DNA from: Mitsuaria sp. GD03876
Lineage (GTDB): Bacteria; Pseudomonadota; Gammaproteobacteria; Burkholderiales; Burkholderiaceae_C
Length of the DNA stretch: 64,000 nucleotides
Assembly (NCBI RefSeq): GCF_029840635.1
Contig: NZ_JAOCCU010000025.1
Span: 1-64,000, forward strand
Direction: 5' to 3'
The position numbers and the translations under genes are program-made. Each line of letters opens with the position of its first letter. Within the stretch, counting starts at the first letter, position 1. Shown here one piece after another: positions 1 through 11,085 of this stretch. The notes under the pieces are model-generated. The model was not told the origin of the DNA. It was given only the letters and a program-made list of their open reading frames with translations, and made no database searches.

Positions 1-2085
<2,085 letters not shown>

Positions 2086-2190
2086 CCCTTTCCCTCCCCG
2101 GAAAACCCGGTCGGCGGCCGCCGGGCTGTTGATGGATGAACGCCGGGGCAGTGTAGGGCGATTGCGCGGCTTTGCGCAGGGGCGGCGCGC

Positions 2191-3114
2191 TCAGGGCGCC
2201 GGGTCGTCGAACCAGCGCTGGCGAGCGGCCTGCACCAGCGCTCGCGCCCGGCCGCGGTCCGCCATCACGTCCATGCTGTCGAGCGCGTCGTCGTCGCCCC
2301 GGTCCAGCGCCGCCGCCATGCCGCTGCGCAGGTCGGCCGCGGACATCCGGCCCGTGCGCTGCAGCGCGTCGACGCCGGCCACGATGGCCTGGATGCAGGC
2401 GATCTCCGGCAGCATGAACGGCGGGTGCAGCGGCGGCGGGCGGCGCATCGCCCCCCGATCCGGCGTCCGGGACGCGGTCAGGGCCGCGACGACCTGCCTC
2501 GGCGTGATGGCGTCGCGGGTCAAGGCCTCGGCGAAGAGCCGCAAGGTCCGGTCGATCGCCACGGGGCCGCCGTGCCGCAGGGCCATCTGCAACGGGGTCT
2601 CGCCAAAGCTGTCCTGCAGGACCACCGCGGCCACGTCGTCGCGCGGCAGGCGGCGGTCGTCATGCAGCCGCATCAGCAGGTCGCGGAACCCGGGCAGGCC
2701 GGGCGCGCCCGGCGCGTGGGCCAGCAGGTGCAGCGCCGACTCCTGTTCGCCGTTGACGGCGCACAGCAGGCGGCGGAGGTCGGCCGGGTCGATCCGCCCG
2801 GCGCGGGCGAGCGTGCCGATGCCGTCCAGCAGCACGTCGAGCACGACCTTGCGACCGGGCGCGGCGGCGGCATGCAGCATCGTGTCGCCGTCGCGCGAGG
2901 CGGCCGCCAGCGCCGCGCACAGCGCCGCGGACGGCAGCGGAGGACGGCGGTGGATCAAGGCGTCCAGGGCCGCACGGACCTGGTCCGCCGAGACGTCGAC
3001 GATGCCCGCGCGCAGGCGGCCGGAGAGGGAGCCGTCGTCCGGTGCCTCGGCATCGGCGGGCAGGCTGGTGAAGCTGTCGTAACCCGGGTCGGGGAGGGCG
3101 TGGGAAGGGAACAT
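2191..3114 (-). CDS. Ankyrin-like helical repeat protein
   Basis: 307 residues, no signal peptide or membrane segment. Two stretches look like ankyrin-type helix pairs: GDTMLHAAAAPGRKVVLDVL around residue 85 and GETPLQMALRHGG around residue 170, with EQESALHLLAHA between them. Recurrent linker-helix units of the form RIDPADLRRLL and RMSAADLRSGM are also visible. ATG at 3114 was chosen; a TTG at 3135 would add seven residues and no good ribosome site separates them. The gene is divergent from the exonuclease gene and tail to tail with nothing. It resembles in length, layout and upstream sequence the gene at 9006-9896. A role in protein binding, possibly as an exported effector, is inference only. 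Confidence 0.7.
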   Translation of the reverse strand: MFPSHALPDPGYDSFTSLPADAEAPDDGSLSGRLRAGIVDVSADQVRAALDALIHRRPPLPSAALCAALAAASRDGDTMLHAAAAPGRKVVLDVLLDGIGTLARAGRIDPADLRRLLCAVNGEQESALHLLAHAPGAPGLPGFRDLLMRLHDDRRLPRDDVAAVVLQDSFGETPLQMALRHGGPVAIDRTLRLFAEALTRDAITPRQVVAALTASRTPDRGAMRRPPPLHPPFMLPEIACIQAIVAGVDALQRTGRMSAADLRSGMAAALDRGDDDALDSMDVMADRGRARALVQAARQRWFDDPAP

Positions 3115-3291
3115 GGCGGTGGCGGAAGGCTGCAAGGGCCGCTTGGTCCCGGCGGGCCGGGCCCTGGTTCAGGCGACGGATGGCGAACGGCTCGGCGCCG
3201 CGACCTGCGACGGCCCGCCGTCGACGGCCGGGTCCGGGACGCGGACTCGTCCTACAGCGGCGCCGGGCGGGCCCGACTAGCATCGGTCGCC

Positions 3292-4476
3292 ATGGGCACG
3301 GCGAATCCTTCGGACCGGCGGTCGGACGGCGCGGCATCGGACGACCTCGTCGTCGCGCGGCCGGAGGGCCTGTACTGCCCGCCGGGGGACTTCTACATCG
3401 ATCCGTGGCGGCCGGTCGACCGCGCCGTGATCACGCACGGCCACAGCGATCACGCCCGCGTCGGCCACGCGCACTACCTGGCGCACCGCGACAGCGCGGC
3501 GATCCTGCGGCGCCGGCTCGGCGACGACATCACGCTGCAGACGCTGGGCTACGGCGAGGCGATCGAGCATCGCGGCGTGCGCGTGTCGCTGCATCCGGCC
3601 GGCCACGTGCTGGGTTCGGCGCAGGTGCGGCTCGAGCACGGCGGCCGGGTCTGGGTCGCGTCGGGCGACTACAAGCTCGAGGCCGACGGCACCTGCGCGC
3701 CGTTCGAGCCGGTGCGCTGCGACACCTTCATCACCGAATCGACCTTCGGGCTGCCGATCTACCGCTGGCCGTCGCAGGCCGCGCTATTCGCCGAGATCGA
3801 CGCATGGTGGCGCCGCAACGCGGCGGCGGGGCGCGCGTCGGTGCTCTACGCCTACGCGCTGGGCAAGGCGCAGCGGCTGCTGCACGGCGTGGACGCGTCG
3901 ATCGGGCCGATCGTGGCGCATGGCGCGGTCGAGCCGCTGAACGCCGTCTACCGCGACGCCGGCGTGGCGTTGCCGCCGACCTTCCATGCGCAGGATCCGG
4001 CGCTGGACAAGGCGGCGCTGTCGCGCGCGCTGGTGATCGCGCCGCCGTCGGCCGCGCGCTCGCCGTGGATCCGACGCTTCGGCGCGGATCCGGCGGACGC
4101 CTTCGCCAGCGGCTGGATGCAGCTGCGCGGCACGCGGCGCCGGCGCGGCGTCGACCGGGGCTTCGTCGTCTCGGACCATGCCGACTGGCCCGGGCTGATG
4201 GCGGCGATCTTCGGCACCGGCGCGGAGCGCGTCTTCGTCACCCACGGCAGCGTGCCGGTGATGGTGCGATGGCTCGCGGAGCAGGGGCTGCGGGCGCAGG
4301 CCTTCGAGACGGAGTACGGCCGCGAGGACGACACGCCGGAGGCCGCGGCCGCCCCTGTCGAGGCCGCTGGCGCCGCCGACGCCGTGGGCGCCTCAGATCC
4401 AGCCCGTCGAGGCGATCAAGGCGATCAAGGCGATCCAGGCGATCCACGCGATCGACGCGACGAGGCCGCCTCATGA
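3292..4476 (+). CDS. Ligase-associated DNA exonuclease (beta-lactamase/beta-CASP fold)
   Basis: 394 residues; metallo-beta-lactamase nuclease of the mRNA 3'-end processing factor/SNM1-like family that travels with bacterial ATP-dependent DNA ligases. Seen: metal-binding THGHSDH (His49, His51, Asp53, His54), HPAGHVLGSAQV, ASGDYKLE, and the late VVSDHADWPGL and VTHGS motifs of the beta-CASP part. Established for the family: single-strand exonuclease acting in DNA repair with the ligase, helicase and phosphoesterase of the same cassette. The start fits the conserved domain beginning; the longer upstream frame reads through antisense sequence. The last about 25 codons are a 9-base tandem repeat giving a hydrophilic GDQ/GDP tail, not part of the fold. 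The stop overlaps the ligase start (ATGA), implying translational coupling. Confidence 0.93.
   Translation: MGTANPSDRRSDGAASDDLVVARPEGLYCPPGDFYIDPWRPVDRAVITHGHSDHARVGHAHYLAHRDSAAILRRRLGDDITLQTLGYGEAIEHRGVRVSLHPAGHVLGSAQVRLEHGGRVWVASGDYKLEADGTCAPFEPVRCDTFITESTFGLPIYRWPSQAALFAEIDAWWRRNAAAGRASVLYAYALGKAQRLLHGVDASIGPIVAHGAVEPLNAVYRDAGVALPPTFHAQDPALDKAALSRALVIAPPSAARSPWIRRFGADPADAFASGWMQLRGTRRRRGVDRGFVVSDHADWPGLMAAIFGTGAERVFVTHGSVPVMVRWLAEQGLRAQAFETEYGREDDTPEAAAAPVEAAGAADAVGASDPARRGDQGDQGDPGDPRDRRDEAAS
4411..4464 (+). repeat. 9-base tandem array, six units, in the exonuclease C-terminus
   Basis: Units start with GGCGATCAA (two copies), then GGCGATCCA (two copies), then CGCGATCGA and CGCGACGAG, so copies decay toward the stop. 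It encodes a Gly-Asp-Gln/Pro tail. It lies directly before the ATGA overlap with the ligase gene. Confidence 0.9.
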
Positions 4477-6332
4477 AGGCCTTCGCCGCGCTGTACCGCG
4501 AGCTGGACGCCTCGACCTCCAACCTGGCGAAGCAGGCGGCGCTGCAGGCCTACCTGCGCCAGGCGCCGCCGCAAGACGCGGCCTGGGCCGTCTACTTCCT
4601 GGCCGGCGGCAAGCCGCGGCAGCTGGTGCCGACCAAGCTGCTGCGCGAGCAGGCGCGCGTGGCCGCGGGCCTGCCGGAGTGGCTCTTCGACGAGAGCTAC
4701 GAAGCCGTCGGCGATCTCGCGGAGACGATCTCGCTGCTGCTGCCGGACCCGGCCGAGGCCGTCGAGCGTCCGCTGTCGGACTGGATGACGGAGCAACTGC
4801 TGCCGCTGCGCGGCCAGCCGCCGGAGGCGCTCGCGCTCGCGCTGCAGAGCCAGTGGGCCTCGCTCGCGGTCGACCAGCGCTTCACCTACTTCAAGCTGAT
4901 CACCGGCGCGTTCCGCGTCGGCGTGTCCAAGCTGCAGGTCACGCAGGCGCTGGCCGCGGTGGGCGGCGTCGACGCCAAGCTCGTCGCGCAGCGGCTGATG
5001 GGCTACACGCACATCGGCGCGCGGCCGACCGCGGCCGACTACGCCGCGCTGATCGCGCCGCCCGGGCCCGACGGCGAGGGCGGCGCGACCCGCGGCCTGC
5101 AGCCGTATCCGTTCTTCCTCGCGCATCCGCAGAACCTGCCGGTCGAGCAGTTCGACGCGGTGCTCGGGCCGTCGGCGGACTGGCTGGTCGAATGGAAATG
5201 GGACGGCATCCGCGCGCAACTGGTGCGCCGCGGCGGCGAGGTCGCGATCTGGTCGCGCGGCGAGGAACTGGTGACCGACCGCTTCCCCGAACTGCGCGCG
5301 ATGGGCGAGGCGCTGCCCGACGACACGGTGCTCGACGGCGAGATCCTGGTCTGGCGCGACGGCCGCGCGATGCCGTTCGCGGAGCTGCAGCGGCGCATCG
5401 GACGCAAGACGCTCGGCCCGAAGCTGCTGCGCGAGCTGCCGGTGGCGCTGTGCGTCTACGACCTGCTCGAGGAAGACGGCGCCGACCTGCGCGACCGTCC
5501 GCAGCATGAGCGCCGCGCGCGGCTGGAGCGGCTGGTCGCGGCGCATCCGCTGCCCGGCCTCGAGCTGAGCCCGCTGGTCGACGGCGCGGACTGGCGGGAC
5601 CTCGCGCGGCAACGCGAGCAGGCCAGGGCGCTCGGCGTCGAGGGAATGATGCTCAAGCGGCTGGACGCCCGCTACGGCGTCGGGCGCACGAAGGATGTCG
5701 GTGTCTGGTGGAAGTGGAAGATCGACCCGTTGTCCGTCGACGCGGTGCTGATCTACGCGCAGCGCGGCCACGGGCGGCGCGCGAGCCTGTATACCGACTA
5801 CACCTTCGCCGTCTGGAACGGCCCGCAGGACGATCCGGCGCGGCAGCTGGTGCCCTTCGCCAAGGCCTATTCCGGGCTGACGGACGCGGAGATCCGCGAG
5901 GTCGACGCCGCGATCCGCAAGACCACCGTCGAGAGCTTCGGCCCGGTGCGCAGCGTCACGCCGACGATGGTGTTCGAGCTCGGCTTCGAGGGCATCGCGC
6001 GCAGCGGCCGCCACAAGAGCGGCATCGCGGTGCGCTTCCCGCGGATGCTGCGTCGCCGCGAGGACAAGCCGGTCGAGGAGGCCGACACGCTGCAGTCGCT
6101 GCAGGCGTTGCTGCCGGTTGGGGGGCAGGCAGGACCGGATGACCCCGGCGACCCCGCCGACCCTAACGACCCTAGCGACCCTAGCGACCCGGCCGACCCG
6201 GTCGACCCGGTCGACCCGGTCGACTCTGCCGACTCTGCCGACTCCGGCGAATCCGGCGAATCCGGCGAATCCGGCGATGCGGTTCCGGTGGATGGCGGGA
6301 CGAATCGTTCTGACGAAGGACTTGCGCGATGA
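4473..6332 (+). CDS. ATP-dependent DNA ligase (cassette-associated type)
   Basis: 619 residues. Seals nicks using ATP through a lysyl-AMP intermediate. Seen: an N-terminal DNA-binding region with [10 protein letters not shown], adenylation motif I EWKWDGIR with Lys242, [10 protein letters not shown] (motif III), [13 protein letters not shown] (motif IV) and [18 protein letters not shown] (motif V), followed by an OB-fold region to about residue 535. There is no polymerase or phosphoesterase domain, so it is not a LigD; it belongs with the exonuclease/helicase/phosphoesterase set. The start is in the ATGA overlap with the exonuclease stop. The final roughly 60 residues are an acidic DP-x and GES repeat tail from a 15-unit 9-base array, an odd addition to an otherwise standard ligase. 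Confidence 0.95.
   Translation: MKAFAALYRELDASTSNLAKQAALQAYLRQAPPQDAAWAVYFLAGGKPRQLVPTKLLREQARVAAGLPEWLFDESYEAVGDLAETISLLLPDPAEAVERPLSDWMTEQLLPLRGQPPEALALALQSQWASLAVDQRFTYFKLITGAFRVGVSKLQVTQALAAVGGVDAKLVAQRLMGYTHIGARPTAADYAALIAPPGPDGEGGATRGLQPYPFFLAHPQNLPVEQFDAVLGPSADWLVEWKWDGIRAQLVRRGGEVAIWSRGEELVTDRFPELRAMGEALPDDTVLDGEILVWRDGRAMPFAELQRRIGRKTLGPKLLRELPVALCVYDLLEEDGADLRDRPQHERRARLERLVAAHPLPGLELSPLVDGADWRDLARQREQARALGVEGMMLKRLDARYGVGRTKDVGVWWKWKIDPLSVDAVLIYAQRGHGRRASLYTDYTFAVWNGPQDDPARQLVPFAKAYSGLTDAEIREVDAAIRKTTVESFGPVRSVTPTMVFELGFEGIARSGRHKSGIAVRFPRMLRRREDKPVEEADTLQSLQALLPVGGQAGPDDPGDPADPNDPSDPSDPADPVDPVDPVDSADSADSGESGESGESGDAVPVDGGTNRSDEGLAR
6141..6275 (+). repeat. 9-base tandem array, 15 units, encoding the ligase C-terminal tail
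   Basis: Fifteen in-frame 9-base units. They drift in blocks: GACCCCGGC and GACCCTAGC types, then three GACCCGGTC, two GACTCTGCC, then GAATCCGGC three times. Block-wise identical copies suggest repeated local duplication. The product is Asp-Pro-rich changing to Gly-Glu-Ser. Confidence 0.95.
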
Positions 6333-9091
6333 GCGTGGCGGCGGTCGAGGCCTGGATCGACGAGCGCGGCTGGACGGCGTTTCCGTTCCAGCGCGAGGTC
6401 TGGGCCGAGATCGCGCGGGGGCGCAGCGGGCTGCTGCATTCCAGCACCGGCAGCGGCAAGACGCTGGCCGTGTGGCTGGGCGCGCTGGCCGCGTTGCGCG
6501 ACGAGGTCGGCGAGGGCGGCACCTTGCGCGGCAAGCCGCTCGCGCCGCCGCTGACCGTGCTGTGGATCACCCCGATGCGGGCGCTGGCCGCCGATACCTT
6601 GCGCGCGCTGCAGGGACCGATGGCGGCCTTGTGCCCGGGATGGACCGCCGCGCTGCGCAGCGGCGACACGACTTCTTCCGAGCGCGCCGCGCAGGAGCGG
6701 CGCCTGCCGACGGTGCTGGTGACGACGCCGGAGAGCCTGTCGCTGCTGCTCTCGCGCGCCGAGGCCCGCGAGCAGCTCGGCCGGGTGCGGCTGGCCGTCG
6801 TCGACGAGTGGCATGAGCTGATGGGCAACAAGCGCGGCGTGCAGACGCAGCTGGCGCTGGCGCGGTTGCGGACCTTCCGCCGGGAGCGCGGCGCGCGGCC
6901 CTCACCCCCCGCCCTCTCCCGCGGTGCGGGAGAGGGAGCCGAGACGCCGCGTCCGTTGATGACCTGGGGACTCTCAGCGACGCTGGGCAACCTCGACGAG
7001 GCGCTGCGCACGCTGCTGGGCACCGACCCGGCCGACAAGCCGGTCGACCCCTCCACGACCTCGATCGGCGCCTCGGCCGATCACGCGCGCGGCGTCATCG
7101 TCCGCGGCGAAACCGACAAGACGCTGGTCATCGACACGCTGCTGCCGGAGACCGCCGAGCGCTTCGCCTGGGCCGGCCACATGGGCCTGCGCATGCTGCC
7201 GCAGGTGGTCGAGGCGATCGACGCCAGCGCGAGCTGCCTGGTCTTCACCAACATGCGCTCGCAGGCCGAGCGCTGGTACCGCGCGTTGCTGGAGGCCCGG
7301 CCCGACTGGGCCGGCGTGCTGGCCCTGCATCACGGCTCGCTCGACCGCGAGGTGCGGGAGTGGGTGGAACTCGGCCTCAAGGAGGGCCGCATCAAGGCCG
7401 CCGTCTGCACCTCCAGCCTGGACCTGGGCGTGGACTTCCTGCCGGTGGACCGGGTGCTGCAGATCGGTTCGGCCAAGGGCGTGGCGCGGCTGGTGCAGCG
7501 TGCCGGGCGTTCCGGCCACGCCCCGGGCCGGCCGTCGCGGATCACGCTGGTGCCGACCCACAGCCTCGAACTGGTCGAGGCCGCCGCCGCGCGCGACGCC
7601 GTCCGCGCCGGACAGATCGAGTCCCGCCACGGCCCGCTCGAGCCGCTGGACGTGCTGGTGCAGCACCTGGTGACCGTCGCGCTGGGCGGCGGCTTCCGGC
7701 CCGACGAGCTGCGGGCGGAGATCCGCGGCACCGTCGCCTACGAATCGCTCGGCGACGAGGCCTGGGCCTGGGCGCTGGACTTCGTGCGCCAGGGCGGGCC
7801 GTCGCTGGCCGCCTACCCGGACTACCACCGCGTCGTGCCCGACGAGGACGGCGTCTGGCGCGTGTCGGACGCGCGGCTCGCGCGCCGGCACCGGGTCAAC
7901 ATCGGCACCATCGTCAGCGACGCGTCGATCAGCGTGCAGTACCTGGGCGGCGGCAAGCTCGGCTCGGTCGAGGAGAGCTTCATCGCGCGGCTGCGCCCCG
8001 GCGACGCGTTCATGTTCAGCGGCCGGCTGTTGGAGCTGGTGCGCGTGGAGCAGATGACGGCGCTGGTGCGACGCGCCACCGCCGGCCGCGCCGCGCTGCC
8101 GCGCTGGAACGGCTCGCGCATGCCCTTGTCGAGCACGCTGGCCGACGCCGTGCTGCGCGAGCTGGCCGCGGCTGACGCCGGCCACTTCGAGTCGCCGGAG
8201 ATGCAGTGCGTGCGCCCGCTGATCGACATCCAGCGCCGCTGGTCCGGCGTGCCCGCGCCCGACGTGCTGGTGGCCGAGACGCTGAAGACACGCGAGGGCT
8301 GGCACCTGTTCCTGTTCCCCTTCGCCGGCCGCCAGGTGCACCTGGGGCTGGCGGGCCTGATCGCGTGGCGCGCCGCGCAGCCGGACACCGGCACCTTCTC
8401 GATCGCGCTGAACGACTACGGCTTCGAGCTGCTCAGCGCCAAGCCGATCGACTGGGCCGAGCGGCTGCCCGGGCTGCTGGCGCTGCCGCCGCACGAGACG
8501 CTGCTGCGCGAGGTGCTGGCCAGCCTGAACGCGACCGAGCTGGCGCGGCGGCGCTTCCGCGAGATCGCGCGCATCGCGGGCCTGATCTTCCAGAGCCACC
8601 CGGGCGAGCGACGCGGCAACCGGCAGCTGCAGGCGTCGGCGACGCTGTTCTTCGAGGTCTTCCAGCAGTACGACCCGGCGAACCGGCTGCTGACGCAGGC
8701 GGAGCAGGAACTGCTGACGCAGGAACTGGACGTGCGGCAGCTCGCGGCCTCGCTGGCGCGCATGGGGCGCCAGACGCTGCGGGTGCATGCGCCGCGCCGG
8801 CCCACGCCGCTGGCGTTCCCGCTGATGGTCGAGCGCTTTCGCGAGAAGCTCAGCAACGAATCGCTCGGCGAGCGCATCGCGCGCATGGTCTCCGAACTGG
8901 AACGCAGCGCCGGCGGCGAGGCCGTCGGCACCGCGCACGAACCGGCCGAACGCGCGCTCGGGGTGTTCGCGAGGAAGGACTCGCCGCAATGGGCGATCGA
9001 GACCGTCAACGAGTCGCTGGCGCTGGAGACACGCGGCGAGACGACGAAGCGCCCGCCCCGGACAGGAGCCCGTCGGCGTGGGCGCGCTTGA
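6329..9091 (+). CDS. Ligase-associated Lhr-like DEXH-box helicase
   Basis: 920 residues; superfamily 2 helicase of the Lhr-Core type, expected to unwind DNA 3' to 5' in repair with the neighbouring ligase. Seen: Q-motif-like [10 protein letters not shown], Walker A SSTGSGKT (residues 38-45), motif Ib TTPESLS, motif II DEWH (159-162), motif [12 protein letters not shown], and motifs V and [13 protein letters not shown] and [13 protein letters not shown] winged-helix and Lhr C-terminal core follow. ATG overlaps the ligase stop (ATGA). Between motif II and motif III a 42-base REP-like palindrome is inserted in frame (6899-6940), adding about 14 residues ([15 protein letters not shown]). The 3' end overlaps the convergent gene at 9006-9896 by 86 bases. 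Confidence 0.95.
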   Translation: MSVAAVEAWIDERGWTAFPFQREVWAEIARGRSGLLHSSTGSGKTLAVWLGALAALRDEVGEGGTLRGKPLAPPLTVLWITPMRALAADTLRALQGPMAALCPGWTAALRSGDTTSSERAAQERRLPTVLVTTPESLSLLLSRAEAREQLGRVRLAVVDEWHELMGNKRGVQTQLALARLRTFRRERGARPSPPALSRGAGEGAETPRPLMTWGLSATLGNLDEALRTLLGTDPADKPVDPSTTSIGASADHARGVIVRGETDKTLVIDTLLPETAERFAWAGHMGLRMLPQVVEAIDASASCLVFTNMRSQAERWYRALLEARPDWAGVLALHHGSLDREVREWVELGLKEGRIKAAVCTSSLDLGVDFLPVDRVLQIGSAKGVARLVQRAGRSGHAPGRPSRITLVPTHSLELVEAAAARDAVRAGQIESRHGPLEPLDVLVQHLVTVALGGGFRPDELRAEIRGTVAYESLGDEAWAWALDFVRQGGPSLAAYPDYHRVVPDEDGVWRVSDARLARRHRVNIGTIVSDASISVQYLGGGKLGSVEESFIARLRPGDAFMFSGRLLELVRVEQMTALVRRATAGRAALPRWNGSRMPLSSTLADAVLRELAAADAGHFESPEMQCVRPLIDIQRRWSGVPAPDVLVAETLKTREGWHLFLFPFAGRQVHLGLAGLIAWRAAQPDTGTFSIALNDYGFELLSAKPIDWAERLPGLLALPPHETLLREVLASLNATELARRRFREIARIAGLIFQSHPGERRGNRQLQASATLFFEVFQQYDPANRLLTQAEQELLTQELDVRQLAASLARMGRQTLRVHAPRRPTPLAFPLMVERFREKLSNESLGERIARMVSELERSAGGEAVGTAHEPAERALGVFARKDSPQWAIETVNESLALETRGETTKRPPRTGARRRGRA
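6899..6940 (+). repeat. REP-like palindrome inside the helicase gene
   Basis: An 11-base perfect stem (CCCTCTCCCGC at 6912-6922, GCGGGAGAGGG at 6926-6936) with a 3-base loop, preceded by CCCTCACCCCCCG. 41 of 42 bases match the copy at 39668-39709. Its length (a multiple of three) keeps the helicase frame open. Confidence 0.9.
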
Positions 9092-9896
9092 CCGCGTCGT
9101 CGTAGGCGGCCAGCGCGAGGGGCAGGCCCCCCGTGGGCGGCCGGTTCCGCAGCAGGGTCAGCGCATGCAGCGGCGGTCCCGGATCCACCATGTAGAGCCG
9201 CCTGACGCGATGCACCGGCATGCCCCGCGTGGCCATGAGGCGCGCGCACGCGTCGAGGATCGAGATGCCGGCGATCCGTTCGTCCTCGACGAGCTTCAGC
9301 ATCGTCGCCCGGCTGTCGTTCCGGTCCGCGTGCACATGCTGGTCGAAGATGTCGGCCACGTCGTCCAGCGTCAGACGCCGGCCGTCCACCTCGTCGAGCA
9401 GCGCCTGGCACAGCGCCATGACCTTGGGGCCGTCGCCGCGCATCAGGGCGCTCGTCAAGGGCGCCTGGTAGACCCGCTGGTGCTGTCGGTCGACGCCGTC
9501 GGCGTTGAGCTGGCAACCGAAGCTCCGGACGTCCAGATGGCCGGCGGTGACCAGGCGCGCCAGGTGGCGGGCCGTCAGCGCCAGCAGCGCCGTCGACCCG
9601 CCGGTCAGCGCGTCGTCGATCAGGCGGAGCGACGCGCCGGACCCGCCGACGTCCTCCAGCAGCCGGCCCAGGCGCGTGGCGTCGATGGCGCCCTGGTCCA
9701 GCGCCGCGCGCAGGGCCTGCAGCATGGCTTCGGCCCGCGGGAGGTCGTTGTCCCGGCGGGCGCGGGCCCAGGGACCGGCGATGTCGCGGAAGTCGTGCAG
9801 CAGGCGGCCGGCCGGGTGATCGAGGAACGCGGAGAACGCGGGCAGGGCGCCGGCGCGTGGTGCGTCCGCGGCGGGTGGGGTCGAGGTCGGGAGCAT
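9006..9896 (-). CDS. Helical-repeat protein, relative of the 2191-3114 gene
   Basis: 296 residues, apparently cytoplasmic, no recognised enzyme motif. It shows the same helix-linker-helix rhythm as the 2191-3114 product, with [29 protein letters not shown] and [14 protein letters not shown] units. ATG at 9896 was chosen because it precedes a similar Pro/Ser/Thr-rich leader; the open frame continues upstream to 10367, but only through sequence antisense to the phosphoesterase. No clear Shine-Dalgarno. Upstream DNA shares AGCGGCCCTT and nearby bases with the upstream of the 2191-3114 gene. It sits counter-oriented between helicase and phosphoesterase, splitting a cassette that is normally contiguous. 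Function unknown. Confidence 0.65.
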   Translation of the reverse strand: MLPTSTPPAADAPRAGALPAFSAFLDHPAGRLLHDFRDIAGPWARARRDNDLPRAEAMLQALRAALDQGAIDATRLGRLLEDVGGSGASLRLIDDALTGGSTALLALTARHLARLVTAGHLDVRSFGCQLNADGVDRQHQRVYQAPLTSALMRGDGPKVMALCQALLDEVDGRRLTLDDVADIFDQHVHADRNDSRATMLKLVEDERIAGISILDACARLMATRGMPVHRVRRLYMVDPGPPLHALTLLRNRPPTGGLPLALAAYDDAVKRAHADGLLSGAGASSSRRVSPAPATR

Positions 9897-9990
9897 CGGG
9901 ATCGTCGGCAGGGGGTGAAGGTCGGAAGGGCCGCTGTGTGCGGGGCCGGCGCGGAACCATTCGGCAACGTGGCGGAGCGATGATCGCGCG

Positions 9991-10704
9991 ATGACCGTGC
10001 TGACCGACGACCCGGCCGACATCGAACCGCCTCGCGGCGCGCTGGCGATGACCCTTGCCGACGAACGCGTCTGGCTGCTGCCCGCGCCGGCGCTGTGGTG
10101 GCCGTGCGCGCGGACCGTGTTCGTGGCCGACGTGCACCTGGGCAAGGCGGCGAGTTTCCGCGCGCTGGGCCAGCCGGTGCCGTCGGGCACGACGCGGGAC
10201 AACCTGGACCGGCTCACCGCGCTGGTCGACAGCGTGGCCGCCCGGCGCCTGGTGGTGCTGGGCGATTTCCTCCACGCCGCGGCGGCGCAGCAGCCGCGGG
10301 TGCTCGATCCGGTGCATCGGTGGCGCGAGCGGCATGGGGAGGTCGAGTGCCTGCTGGTCCGCGGCAACCACGACAGCCGCGCCGGCGATCCGCCGGCGTC
10401 GCTGCGGATCGAGGTCGTCGACGAGCCGCACCGGCTCGGGCCGTTCGCGGCCTGCCACCATCCGCAAGCCGTCCCGGGGGCGTACGCGCTGGCCGGGCAT
10501 CTGCATCCGGCGACGACGTTGCGCGGACGCGCGCATGAGCATCAGCGGCTGCCGTGCTTCTGCGAATCCGAGGGGCTCCTGATCCTGCCGGCGTTCGGCG
10601 CGTTCACCGGCACCACGCTGGCGGGCCTGCCGCCGGGCGCGCGCTGCCACGCGGTCGGCGGCGGCGCGGTCTGGGCCGCGCCGGGGTCGTCCGTCAGATC
10701 GTGA
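9991..10704 (+). CDS. pdeM: Ligase-associated DNA damage response metallophosphoesterase
   Basis: 237 residues; calcineurin-like binuclear metallophosphoesterase. Seen in order: DVHLGKAASF (DxH), VVLGDFLHA (GD), LVRGNHDS (GNHD), CHHP and AGHLHP (GHxH). Established for this family: a manganese-dependent phosphodiesterase encoded with the cassette ligase, helicase and exonuclease. Here it is separated from the helicase stop by about 900 bases containing an opposite-strand gene, so it must be transcribed from its own promoter or by read-through across that gene. Its 3' end overlaps the convergent small gene at 10694-10930 by 11 bases. Confidence 0.93.
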   Translation: MTVLTDDPADIEPPRGALAMTLADERVWLLPAPALWWPCARTVFVADVHLGKAASFRALGQPVPSGTTRDNLDRLTALVDSVAARRLVVLGDFLHAAAAQQPRVLDPVHRWRERHGEVECLLVRGNHDSRAGDPPASLRIEVVDEPHRLGPFAACHHPQAVPGAYALAGHLHPATTLRGRAHEHQRLPCFCESEGLLILPAFGAFTGTTLAGLPPGARCHAVGGGAVWAAPGSSVRS

Positions 10705-10930
10705 AGCCGCCGACGTCGGTGTGGAAGTCGCCGACCTCGGTCCATTCGCGCAGGTCGGCCGGCACCGCGAAGCGCTCGGACAGGGCCCGTGCCGCGTCCT
10801 CGGCGGTCGCGAACGAATCGCCCCACGGCATGCTGTCGTGTTTCACGCGCCAGCGCCGCGACAGGCGCGGCTTGATTGTGAACGTGCCGTCCAGGCTCTG
10901 GAATACATAGGACACGGTGTCGAGATCCAT
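10694..10930 (-). CDS. Small hypothetical protein (78 aa)
   Basis: Starts MDLDTVSYVFQSLDG and ends in DVGGFTI. There is no signal peptide or membrane helix; it is a basic N-terminal half followed by an acidic one. The ATG at 10930 has GGAG eight bases upstream; a longer 121-codon frame upstream lacks such a site and has a composition unlike the rest. I do not recognise a family. It is convergent with pdeM and divergent from the EF-hand gene. Confidence 0.6.
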   Translation of the reverse strand: MDLDTVSYVFQSLDGTFTIKPRLSRRWRVKHDSMPWGDSFATAEDAARALSERFAVPADLREWTEVGDFHTDVGGFTI

Positions 10931-11085
10931 GCTGAGCTCCGGAGCGCCTCCCCAGCGCTCACCGTAGCGCACCTGGCGGCAACTGTCATGCCCGCGTCGC
11001 GGATGGGGGGGACGGTCCGGCACTCGCACCGGCGCGCGATCCATCGGCCGCGGCGGCATGTCGCTTGCCGCAGCATGCGCACCCT

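Noticed and set aside
3180-4472. Upstream extension of the ligase frame
   Set aside because: It overlaps the whole exonuclease gene in another frame and is Arg/Ala-rich without motifs; the ATGA overlap start at 4473 fits the ligase family.
6899-6940. Transcription terminator inside the helicase gene
   Set aside because: The hairpin has no following T-run and the frame stays open; a REP-like repeat explains it better.
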